Source: Candidatus Rifleibacteriota bacterium
GTDB taxonomy: Bacteria; Vulcanimicrobiota; Xenobia; Xenobiales; Xenobiaceae
Direction: 5' to 3'
DNA: 23,476 nt
Assembly (NCBI GenBank): GCA_900772775.1
Contig: CAAGRW010000128.1
Location: forward strand, 1 to 23,476
Notes under the pieces: generated by a model
Seen by the model: only the letters and a program-made list of their open reading frames with translations
Database searches by the model: none
What the model was told of the DNA's origin: nothing
Shown here: positions 15,494 to 22,661 of the stretch, piece by piece
Numbering within the stretch: the stretch's first letter is position 1
Layout: each line of letters starts with the position of its first letter
Translations under genes and position numbers: made by a program

Positions 15494-16857
15494 GCAAAAC
15501 GACTGCGACCACAATGCTCACAGCCTTTAATGAAGGTTGAAACTAATAAAGAGAGCCCTTGACCCACGATTTTTTCCCCACAATCAACCAAAGAAGGTGC
15601 TCCTTCGGGGAAATGAGCATAGACAATAGGCAAAGAAGAGGACATAGCATGAACATAAAATGCAGCCTCTTCCAGAGAAATTCCGCTTGGAGACAGCTCC
15701 TCAGTTGGCATATGAGCTATTGAGTGCAAGTCCAGCTCTAAACCGATCATATCTTTGGAACTGCCCATAAGCTGGATCACAAAGTCTAGAGTATCTGCAT
15801 AAGAAAATTCATGCCTTATAAAAACCGACTCATAAGAAAAAGCTCGTACTCCTTGCGCTCTCATATAAGAAAGCATGTTGGCTGAATTTAAGCTTTCATG
15901 ATAATTGACTACACAATAGTTATTTAAATAGCGAGCCAATTTGGCATAGCTGAAAGAGTTGCCACTATGACGCCCTTCCAAAGCTCGAAAATCGCCATGC
16001 GGATCGCAATTAACTACTGAAATAGGTAAAAAGTGCTGTCCCCCATCGTCTAAAGGCCCCAAATACTCATTATTAACCTTGGCTTGGTCTGATTGTTGCA
16101 AATGACGGCGTACAGCTTCAGCTAAACTTATTTCTTCGGCACAGATACTGTCGCTAATAGAAATATCTTGATTGTTGGCAACTCCGGAAGTGAGATTTTC
16201 TAAAGCCATAGCCAAATTGGAAGCGGCTTTTTCCGCAGATAAGGGACGATTGGCTAATGTTTCGCCTAAAGCACTGCCGCTTTGTCCGAAAGCTACTTTA
16301 ATAAGAGGATGTTCTTCTAAACTCAATTCTGGCAAAGAAGCTAAACTCAATCCATAGGCAGTTCCCTTGATAATGGGATAAGCGTTGTTGTGGCCTCCAC
16401 CTACAACTATGGGGATATAGCCATAAGCAACTAAAGCCGCTATTACAGGATAGACGCGCTCATCTAAACGAGAGCACAAAGCTCGCCAATATTCTTGCGG
16501 CTCAGTATTTTCCGGGATATGCTCCGCATCTGCAGACAAATCGTCACATGGTATGCAACCGGCTATAAGCAAATTTTCTCCGCTTAAAAAGCAATTGCTC
16601 TGCTGATTGAGAAAATTTTTTAGAAAAGCAAACCAAGCTTCGCGGCAACCGCTTCTTCCTCCATTAGCCCTAGAGCCTATATCTTCGGGAATACCCAAAA
16701 GAGCATATTTGGCTCCGGCTCGCTTGGCTTCAAGCAAAGAAGAAGCGGAAAAGATGCCGTTGGGTAGCGTTTTGACAACTTCTCCAAGCTTAGTTTCATT
16801 CCAACGCTTAGTATAGAACTGGGATAATTCTTGAGCTTTAGTTACTTGCAACAACAT
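15490..16857 (-). CDS. Arginase/agmatinase/formimidoylglutamase-family ureohydrolase
   Basis: This is a binuclear-metal hydrolase of the ureohydrolase superfamily. Metal motifs are GGGHNNAYPIIKG (His156), NCDPHGD (Asp285, His287, Asp289) and GLELDLHSI (Asp376, with Glu374 where classical arginases have Asp). GRHSGNSFSYA and HFPEGAPS also fit. The pattern (GGGHNNAY, GRHSGN, SPSGIS) resembles formimidoylglutamase-like proteins that I associate with Bacteroidetes, more than true arginase. At 455 residues it is far longer than the usual 300-390, because roughly 100 residues are inserted between residues 168 and 275. The substrate (formimidoylglutamate, arginine, agmatine or other) is unresolved; no hut genes are nearby. 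No clear Shine-Dalgarno precedes ATG 16857. It follows the lectin-like gene by 42 bp. Confidence 0.82.
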   Translation of the reverse strand: MLLQVTKAQELSQFYTKRWNETKLGEVVKTLPNGIFSASSLLEAKRAGAKYALLGIPEDIGSRANGGRSGCREAWFAFLKNFLNQQSNCFLSGENLLIAGCIPCDDLSADAEHIPENTEPQEYWRALCSRLDERVYPVIAALVAYGYIPIVVGGGHNNAYPIIKGTAYGLSLASLPELSLEEHPLIKVAFGQSGSALGETLANRPLSAEKAASNLAMALENLTSGVANNQDISISDSICAEEISLAEAVRRHLQQSDQAKVNNEYLGPLDDGGQHFLPISVVNCDPHGDFRALEGRHSGNSFSYAKLARYLNNYCVVNYHESLNSANMLSYMRAQGVRAFSYESVFIRHEFSYADTLDFVIQLMGSSKDMIGLELDLHSIAHMPTEELSPSGISLEEAAFYVHAMSSSLPIVYAHFPEGAPSLVDCGEKIVGQGLSLLVSTFIKGCEHCGRSRFA

Positions 16858-16899
16858 AGGCCAATAATTAGCCGCTTTAAGAGAAAATCTTGCCTATTT

Positions 16900-17628
16900 T
16901 TAGTCTCCTAAAGCTATAAAAAAGCACTTATCTCCCAATTTGCGGGTACCATAGGAAGCGCTTTCTTCATACTCAATAATAAAATGAGTATTGGTAACAT
17001 GTTTAAGACGCACGCTTGCAGAAGTTTCCTTATTCGGATTAGCTCTATGAAAAGTATGTAAAAGCACTACCGGAGATTTGCTAAAAGGCTTGTCAAAATC
17101 GATACGTACATTTTCATACAATCCATTTCGGAAATAAGTTCTAGTAAAACCGCTATTAAATTGAGGCACAGTATCGACAAACATATTGCCGGCAGGCTCT
17201 TTAAATATATTGCCAGCAACAAAATTGAACTCGCTATTACCGGCCGCAGCTTTACTATTGCGCGGACGGCGCACTGAGCCATCGGCAAATACAACGTAGC
17301 TACCACTTCCGTTGACGAAAACGCTGACAGCTACTTGAGAAGCGCCTACACATTGCCCTTTTACCCGAGCAGGCATTTTTATTTTTGCGTCCGGAGTATA
17401 TTGGTCAAATTCGTTGACAACTTTGCCTTCGGAAGAAGTAATGCGCCCATTAGACCAAAGGATAAAATTTCCGCAAGAATTACCATAGCCACTCACAGCC
17501 ACATTGGCCGATCCGCGTACATGTTGCGGTTGAGCTCGCAATCTCTGCCCATTTAGAATCAAAAATCCAACAACAAGTAAAAGAACCAAAAACGAAACGG
17601 AAACAAAAACAAGAAAACGTCTATTCAT
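16900..17628 (-). CDS. Membrane-anchored protein with possible H-type lectin-like domain and internal repeat
   Basis: This 242-residue protein begins with a single hydrophobic anchor or uncleaved signal (residues 5-26). Residues 42-67 and 98-123 look like an internal duplication: each has VAVS, a Gly/Ser/Asn-rich loop, an aromatic or hydrophobic strand and a G-x-x-x-S/R end. Residues about 158-242 (FSKSPVVLLHTFHRANPN, then VRLKHVTNTHFIIEYEE, ending FFIALGD) resemble the H-type lectin fold, whose beta sandwich often binds sugars such as GalNAc. That resemblance is tentative. The rest is predicted to lie outside the cytoplasmic membrane. The ribosome binding site includes a run of seven G just before the ATG. 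A perfect TATAAT is upstream. Confidence 0.65.
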   Translation of the reverse strand: MNRRFLVFVSVSFLVLLLVVGFLILNGQRLRAQPQHVRGSANVAVSGYGNSCGNFILWSNGRITSSEGKVVNEFDQYTPDAKIKMPARVKGQCVGASQVAVSVFVNGSGSYVVFADGSVRRPRNSKAAAGNSEFNFVAGNIFKEPAGNMFVDTVPQFNSGFTRTYFRNGLYENVRIDFDKPFSKSPVVLLHTFHRANPNKETSASVRLKHVTNTHFIIEYEESASYGTRKLGDKCFFIALGD

Positions 17629-17647
17629 TTTCCCCCCCTATATGAAA

Positions 17648-17677
17648 AGCGCCATAAAAAAATAGCGCCATATTATA
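17648..17677 (-). promoter_or_regulatory. -10 box and direct repeats upstream of the lectin-like gene
   Basis: On the minus strand TATAAT lies at 17672-17677, with no good -35 box at the normal distance. Just downstream, two exact 9-bp direct repeats (plus strand AGCGCCATA at 17648-17656 and 17664-17672), 16 bp apart, could be an operator. This is inferred from position only. Confidence 0.35.
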
Positions 17678-17831
17678 CAACTCCAAATTAAGCAGATTTA
17701 TAAAATTTGTCAAGCATACCAAATAAAAACGGTTTCAGCAGCATCTAATCGCAAGCAAAAAAAGCAAGTAAAATAAAGGTTGACGCAGAAACAGTGCAGA
17801 TTAAGAAAAACGTGATCAGAGGATTTTTATC

Positions 17832-19025
17832 GTGTCAGAACTCCATATGGAACCGCAGGAACTGACTTTAGATGACGGTCGTCGAGTTCTTATCCGTCGA
17901 GGACAAGCAGAAGATCAAGAAAATATAAAGAAACTCTATACCGATGTGTATGGCAATTCTTATACCATTCCGGAAATAGCCAACACTGAAAAGATGGCTC
18001 AAGCTCTCAAGGATCGCCACAACTATTTATGGATAGTCAGTCAAAGTGGAGAGCGAATTGTCGGCAGCGTAATTTTTTCTGTCGATCCTTACCACCATTT
18101 GGGTAAAGCCTTTAGTGGTGTTATTGCCGCCGATTTTCGCGGTTGCAAACTTATCTACTCTATGATGCGCAAAGCGCACGAGAGTTTGCTTTGCGAAGGC
18201 GGCCCGTGCACCATGATTTATGCTATGGTGCGCACTTTCGTTTCTCCCAATTTTCACAAACATTTGAAAGAGTTGGGCTATATAGATACGGGTATTTTCC
18301 CAAATGTACGTCGAGTTCGTGATTATGAAACGCACAGCTTTAAAATTTGCCCTGGGCCCAACGCTTTTAAAGACAGACGTCCTCTTCCCCGTATTTACAA
18401 TCAAGTGCAAACTATGTATAGGTTGGTAGATCGTCAGCTAAACTTGGGGCCAGCTATTATGCGATCTGTAGATTTGCCTCCTTATACAGATCCTTTACTA
18501 AAATTGGAACTTGCTCAGCCGGAAGACTTTCCCAATGGCATTGAAGCCGAGCGTGAAAAATTGCGTCAGGCGAACTCACTGCGCTTCGGTTTTTGCCCTT
18601 TGTTGGAGCCCAATACCATGTTAATAAACAAAGAAAAAACCGTGCGAGCTTTTTTAAACTTTCAACCAGTAGACGGTCACGCCACTATGGTCGGCCTGGA
18701 GACTGGCAAATATGATATGGTTTGCCTCTTGGAATCGGTAGCTGCAGCTTGTGAGAAGATGGGTACCAAATATCTGGAAGTATTGGCTTCAGCTTACGAT
18801 CCTATAATCCAAGCTCAACTATGGAAAGCCTATTTTTTGCCATGTGCTTGGTTCCCCGCCGCTCGCTTAGCTGAAGGACAGCGCTTGGATTATATGTTCG
18901 CTTCTCGCAGCTTTGTACCGCTAAATTTTAAAGGCTTAAAACTGACTGAGGATTGCAAGCCTTACCTTTTGGAGTTTTTCAAATTGTACACTGCCCGACT
19001 GTGGGAGGAACTAGTCAATGCCTAA
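17832..19025 (+). CDS. GNAT-like N-acyltransferase, two-domain
   Basis: This is a 397-residue protein with an N-terminal GNAT-type acyltransferase domain (about residues 18-165: RRGQAEDQENIKKLY, then IVGSVIFSVD, GVIAADFRGCKLIYSMMRKAHE, and HLKELGYIDTG). The CoA-binding loop is not a clean RxxGxG/A, so activity is uncertain. The C-terminal half (about 215-390) contains beta-alpha segments (RAFLNFQ, VCLLESVAAACEKMGTKYLEVLAS, FLPCAWFPAARL, YMFASRSFVPLNF) that may be a second, degenerate GNAT fold. The start is GTG 17832, with AGAGGA 8 nt upstream; the next ATG (17847) has no Shine-Dalgarno. Its last 8 bp overlap the LuxE-like gene. The co-translated neighbour suggests a shared acyl-transfer pathway, by inference. 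Confidence 0.65.
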   Translation: MSELHMEPQELTLDDGRRVLIRRGQAEDQENIKKLYTDVYGNSYTIPEIANTEKMAQALKDRHNYLWIVSQSGERIVGSVIFSVDPYHHLGKAFSGVIAADFRGCKLIYSMMRKAHESLLCEGGPCTMIYAMVRTFVSPNFHKHLKELGYIDTGIFPNVRRVRDYETHSFKICPGPNAFKDRRPLPRIYNQVQTMYRLVDRQLNLGPAIMRSVDLPPYTDPLLKLELAQPEDFPNGIEAEREKLRQANSLRFGFCPLLEPNTMLINKEKTVRAFLNFQPVDGHATMVGLETGKYDMVCLLESVAAACEKMGTKYLEVLASAYDPIIQAQLWKAYFLPCAWFPAARLAEGQRLDYMFASRSFVPLNFKGLKLTEDCKPYLLEFFKLYTARLWEELVNA

Positions 19026-20148
19026 ATGCCATTTTATTCGCCGACGCGGCCCTATACATCACCCCTCGGCCCATCCTGATAAAAAAATACGCCGCCACTT
19101 GGAGCGTATTAGCCAAAAACACAAAGGCTCAATGGCACGATTGGCTGCTCAGCGCGACGTTTTTGCCGCTCCTACTCCCAGACAAGATAGATGCTTCGCG
19201 GCCGCTTTAATTGAAAATTGGTGTCACCATTTGCTCCATAACGGAACTCTTTACACCAAAACAAATTTATTGCCCCAGCTCCCTTTACCTTCGGTACAAC
19301 TAAAAAAATTACAACCACAACTGTTACTCTGGAAAGACATCAAGGTAGACAACGCGTCACCTTCACTATACGCTGGACAAAATTGCTGGCCGGAGCTAAA
19401 GCCTTCCGAGGATTCTGCCTCTAAGCAAACACGCCACTATGATGGACGATCTTTAGCTTGGATGCAAAAAACTTTGCTCCATCAAGGAGCCCAATTGCAC
19501 TTATTGACTAAGCAAAAAGTGCATCTCTTAAATTTGTTGTCAAACCAGGAATCAGATAGCAGTTCTTTTCTTATTTCTCAGGTAGGACAGACTATTAGCC
19601 TCTTGAGCAAAACCAAAAGTAAACTAGAACTTGCTCTTCCTTCTCCAGCTACTCCTTGGCAACGTCAGGAAACTTTTCTCAAAACGTGGCAGAATTTGCA
19701 AATGCGCTCAGCCGAAGCAGAAACTGTTCGTTTGCTCATTAGTGGCTCTGATTTAATCGATTTACTGTCAATATTTTCCGAAAGAGGCGTACTTAATTTA
19801 GATAAGCGCAGCCGTATCTTTGTAGTTATTTCGGAAATAACCCCACAAATACAGAAAATGCTTGCCCAGCGCCAGCAAATATGCGCACAATTTGGATTGG
19901 CACCAGAACATCTTACTTGGCTGTGGCTACAGCCTGAAGATGCTGTGGCTATCTTTAGCTGTTCGCAAGGCCATTTTCACTTGCCTATTTACTACAGAGT
20001 AATGCCGGAAAATGACCATTTTTATATATGCAATCCTTTGTCAGCTAATTACCCTGTACTTTATAGCAAATTTAGAGGAAAAATTACTCACGAAGGCACT
20101 TGCTCTTGCGGGTTCAGCGCCCCTAGTATAGAATTAGAACAATCTTAG
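19018..20148 (+). CDS. LuxE-like (acyl-protein synthetase/PaaK-type) protein, divergent
   Basis: This 376-residue protein has its best-preserved part at the C-terminus: FSCSQGHFHLPIYYRV (313-328), followed by NPLSANYPVLYS and a GTCSCGFSAPSIEL block (361-373). This follows the LuxE/PaaK-type end (Cys, HFHxPIxxRV, then CxCG...P). LuxE activates a fatty acid as an acyl-adenylate and transfers it to a cysteine. The N-terminal ATP-binding motifs are not recognisable: the region is basic and Leu/Gln-rich, with ISGSD (241-245) near the centre. It may therefore be inactive or a new subgroup. GGAGG lies 9 nt before the ATG, which is inside the preceding gene. The membrane-protein gene follows after 27 bp. 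The assignment rests mainly on about 60 residues. Confidence 0.5.
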   Translation: MPKCHFIRRRGPIHHPSAHPDKKIRRHLERISQKHKGSMARLAAQRDVFAAPTPRQDRCFAAALIENWCHHLLHNGTLYTKTNLLPQLPLPSVQLKKLQPQLLLWKDIKVDNASPSLYAGQNCWPELKPSEDSASKQTRHYDGRSLAWMQKTLLHQGAQLHLLTKQKVHLLNLLSNQESDSSSFLISQVGQTISLLSKTKSKLELALPSPATPWQRQETFLKTWQNLQMRSAEAETVRLLISGSDLIDLLSIFSERGVLNLDKRSRIFVVISEITPQIQKMLAQRQQICAQFGLAPEHLTWLWLQPEDAVAIFSCSQGHFHLPIYYRVMPENDHFYICNPLSANYPVLYSKFRGKITHEGTCSCGFSAPSIELEQS

Positions 20149-20175
20149 ATACCGCAATCAATTTGAGGAATGATA

Positions 20176-20820
20176 ATGACTAAAGAGAATGAAATCCCCA
20201 GCAGCGTCAGACTGCTACTAGGCTTAATAGTGGGCGTACTTATCAGCGTAACCATGGGCCAAGGCGTAGATTTTGTCGCCAAAGAGACTTCCATTATGGC
20301 TGCTCTGTTATCTATAGTTATAGGCCTCTTATCCACTTATTTACTTCGTTTGGGTATGCCTCGCCGCGAAAAGCCCTCTACTATGGGCACAATCGCTTTA
20401 CTTTTAGTTTTGGCTTGCTATTTAGTAATAGGTAAAATCGTGTTGGCTTCTGCCAGCTTAAGCTATACTCTCATGTATGCGGCGGCCGGTGTTATTATGG
20501 CTTGGCTGATCTTTACTTCCATTGCCGAAAGCTCTTTGCTCTATGCTTTTTGCATAGGCGGTTTTTGTGGCGGCCTGGGAGGCGTAGTCTTACCTATGGT
20601 TTTGGGAAGTTCTTTTGCTCCGCTGTTTGACTACTTAACTAGCGATCCCTCCGAAAAATCCATGGTGTCCACCTATTTGGCGCTTATATGCACAGTTCCC
20701 GGCGCTTTTGCCGCTGTTGCTGGACGTCTTTCCGGTTGGGGCTTACTTGAGCATACTAAAGAAGATGTTTGGGCTTTCAATTCTGACGGCCGTCTGTATG
20801 TAAAGCAAGCAACTCGCTAA
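20176..20820 (+). CDS. Integral membrane protein, about six helices, unknown function
   Basis: I do not recognise this family. The 214-residue product has hydrophobic segments at about 10-28, 38-58, 69-90, 95-115, 121-143 and 164-184, the fifth very Gly-rich (CIGGFCGGLGGVVLP). A short positively charged loop (RLGMPRREK) separates segments 2 and 3. The C-terminal 25 residues are soluble. ATG 20176 is chosen over ATG 20170 because GAGGA ends immediately before 20170 but lies 6 nt from 20176. It is the third gene of the cluster behind the GNAT-like and LuxE-like genes, with a terminator directly after, so the three probably form one unit. A membrane partner for the acyl-transfer proteins is a guess. 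Confidence 0.7.
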   Translation: MTKENEIPSSVRLLLGLIVGVLISVTMGQGVDFVAKETSIMAALLSIVIGLLSTYLLRLGMPRREKPSTMGTIALLLVLACYLVIGKIVLASASLSYTLMYAAAGVIMAWLIFTSIAESSLLYAFCIGGFCGGLGGVVLPMVLGSSFAPLFDYLTSDPSEKSMVSTYLALICTVPGAFAAVAGRLSGWGLLEHTKEDVWAFNSDGRLYVKQATR

Positions 20821-20853
20821 TATCTGTACATTTTAACTAAAAAATAGCAAAAT

Positions 20854-20899
20854 GCCGCCCGACCATATGAAGCAAGGTCGGTCGGCGTTTTTAGTTTTT
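20854..20899. terminator. Probable bidirectional terminator
   Basis: GCCGCCCGACC (20854-20864) pairs with GGTCGGTCGGC (20876-20886), 11 positions with one mismatch, followed on the plus strand by GTTTTTAGTTTTT. The left side is A-rich, which gives U residues on the minus strand. It lies between convergent genes ending at 20820 and 20977 and probably serves both. Confidence 0.75.
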
Positions 20900-20976
20900 A
20901 TATATAAAAAAATGAATGCAAACAGCCAGCGATTCTTGATATGCTACCCATAACACAAGCCGGAAGCTTTATTGCA

Positions 20977-22503
20977 CTATTCGTAGCTTTCCCAATGAAT
21001 GCGTACTTTATTGGCTAAAGTAATAGAGTTTTCTTTAGTTAGACGCGCTCTTCTTTTTATAGGCATACGACCGACTTTAGTAGTTGAAGAAGTGCTGTGA
21101 TTGACTAAATAAACTCCATCTTCCAAAAATTGTACAGAGCAATGCTGACGCGAAACCGACAAATCACTCAAAATCAAATCATTGTTGTTAGCTCTTCCGA
21201 TTGTAACATTGCCATATACATCTAAAGTAAGACCGCGATCTGCACCATAGACAACTACTAATCTGCCTTTGGGACGCTCACCGTCTTTATGCTCTTCAGG
21301 AGCAGACACGACCTCATATTTTGATTTGTCAAAGTTGATTTCCGCAGTCTCTTCCTCTTGTTCAGCCAATTCCGAAGACTCATTGCCGCTACCAACAATA
21401 GTCTGAGCTTCAAAAATAGGAACCGGCTCAGGTTCTTTAAAAGCTACCGGCTTTTCCAAATTGAGACTTGGCGGCGGAGCGAATAAGTGGCCAAAACCTC
21501 CGCTTTCAGACTCTAAATTGTTATAATCGACGTCTTTCTCATGGTTATCAAAGTGAGTTTCATCGCTATTATCTCCAACAGCCAAAGCCGACTCAGCAAC
21601 GGGAGCTTGAGCCGCAGCAAAAGGATTGTAACCTTGATTTAAGGTGTCAATATAAGTTTGTGGATCTAAACCCACACTGTAAGCTTGAGCATAGAGGTGC
21701 GGATCTTGTCCATCTTGGCACGCTTGCACATATATATATGGGTCTATTCCTTCATGGTAAGCTTGAGCATAAAGTACAGGATCAAACCCTTCGGCCTTGG
21801 CTTGCTTGTAAATAGCCAGATCTATGTCTAACTTTTGAGCGCTATCAATATCGGGATCGACAACAGAACGAGGCTGCGGCCCAGGAGGACGACCAGCTCG
21901 AGAAGCGGGAGCGTACATATGAGCTCTTTCATCGGCACTGAGAGCTCCGGCTAAACTTCCAGATAAGGTTCCATGATGGCCTAAATAATTGTCAGAAGTG
22001 ACATGCTCCATACTCAAAGCAGGCGGCTCCGGAGCATCTTCACCGCGCCTCAACCAAGCTGGCGTAAAACTTTTGGCAATTTGCTCAGTTGGAGGAGCGC
22101 CCAAATAAACAGCTTCTTCTTTAGCATTGGAGGCTATTTCACAAATGTTGGCATTAGTCTGTGCTTTATAAGCTTCAGGAGCTTCCACTTGGAGTACGGA
22201 ACCGCCTACAGAAATAGTAGTACCATCAACTAAAAAAGCATGGGCACAAGCTTTTCCATTAACAACAATAGGAGAAATGGCCGAACGATTCGAGAGACGA
22301 TAAACATTTTTATCTTTATCCCAAGTGAGAACAGCTTGCAAACCGCCGATAGAGCGATCTCTTATACTTAGGCAACCTTCATTATTGTCAAGATTGGTAG
22401 ATGTTCCACCTACTAGCCTAATAGAAGATCCCGATAAAGCCACAGTTTCTCCAGCATCAGCGCCACTAACTACATGAAGTTTATAGACGCCATCTAAAGC
22501 CAT
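20977..22503 (-). CDS. Two-FHA-domain protein with five 13-residue tandem repeats
   Basis: FHA domains bind phosphothreonine peptides. The C-terminal FHA (about 413-505) is canonical: VTIGRANNNDL (Gly-Arg 436-437), LSVSRQHCSV (Ser451 to His454) and VNHSTSSTTKV (Asn468). The N-terminal FHA-like domain (about 5-108) is degenerate: the GR pair is replaced by VGG (31-33), and SIGGLQAVL stands where SRxH is expected, so it probably does not bind phosphopeptides. Residues 232-296 contain five tandem 13-residue repeats of the form Y-x-Q-A-x-x-x-G-x-D-P-x-x. The remainder is Pro/Glu-rich and likely disordered. There is no membrane segment. GGAGGA precedes ATG 22503. A phosphatase and MoxR gene lie elsewhere in the window, but no Ser/Thr kinase is present. 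Confidence 0.88.
   Translation of the reverse strand: MALDGVYKLHVVSGADAGETVALSGSSIRLVGGTSTNLDNNEGCLSIRDRSIGGLQAVLTWDKDKNVYRLSNRSAISPIVVNGKACAHAFLVDGTTISVGGSVLQVEAPEAYKAQTNANICEIASNAKEEAVYLGAPPTEQIAKSFTPAWLRRGEDAPEPPALSMEHVTSDNYLGHHGTLSGSLAGALSADERAHMYAPASRAGRPPGPQPRSVVDPDIDSAQKLDIDLAIYKQAKAEGFDPVLYAQAYHEGIDPYIYVQACQDGQDPHLYAQAYSVGLDPQTYIDTLNQGYNPFAAAQAPVAESALAVGDNSDETHFDNHEKDVDYNNLESESGGFGHLFAPPPSLNLEKPVAFKEPEPVPIFEAQTIVGSGNESSELAEQEEETAEINFDKSKYEVVSAPEEHKDGERPKGRLVVVYGADRGLTLDVYGNVTIGRANNNDLILSDLSVSRQHCSVQFLEDGVYLVNHSTSSTTKVGRMPIKRRARLTKENSITLANKVRIHWESYE
21616..21810 (-). repeat. Five tandem 39-bp coding repeats in the FHA gene
   Basis: Five consecutive 39-bp units encode 13-residue repeats covering residues 232-296. 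Tyr begins each unit; Gly at position 8 and Pro at 11 are invariant, and Asp at 10 is Asn in the last unit. The first four keep Gln-Ala at positions 3-4. The last (YIDTLNQGYNPFA) is the most diverged. Confidence 0.9.
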
Positions 22504-22585
22504 GATTCCTCCAATTAAACAGAGCAGAAATAAATTTCGTTGTCGCTTATGACAAAATTAAGACCAGCGGCAATTCCCTTTATAT

Positions 22586-22603
22586 AAGGAAAAATCCTTG
22601 ATA
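22586..22603 (+). promoter_or_regulatory. Inverted repeat overlapping a possible promoter in the divergent region
   Basis: AAGGA-AAAA-TCCTT (22586-22599) is a perfect 5-bp inverted repeat. Its end overlaps TTGATA (22598-22603), which with TATATT (22620-22625, 16-nt spacer) could be the promoter of the glycosyltransferase gene. Both calls are weak. Confidence 0.3.
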
Positions 22604-22661
22604 ATACAGAACAACTGCATATATTTGGCTAGAAGCCGAAAACAATGGAAAGTGCTTTCTC

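Noticed and set aside
21616..21810. CRISPR-like array suggested by the regular 39-bp period
   Set aside because: The repeats are contiguous, in frame and coding, with no unique spacers between identical units.
21468..21815. A plus-strand ORF opposite the FHA repeats
   Set aside because: It is the antisense shadow of the tandem repeat, whose regular codons keep other frames open.
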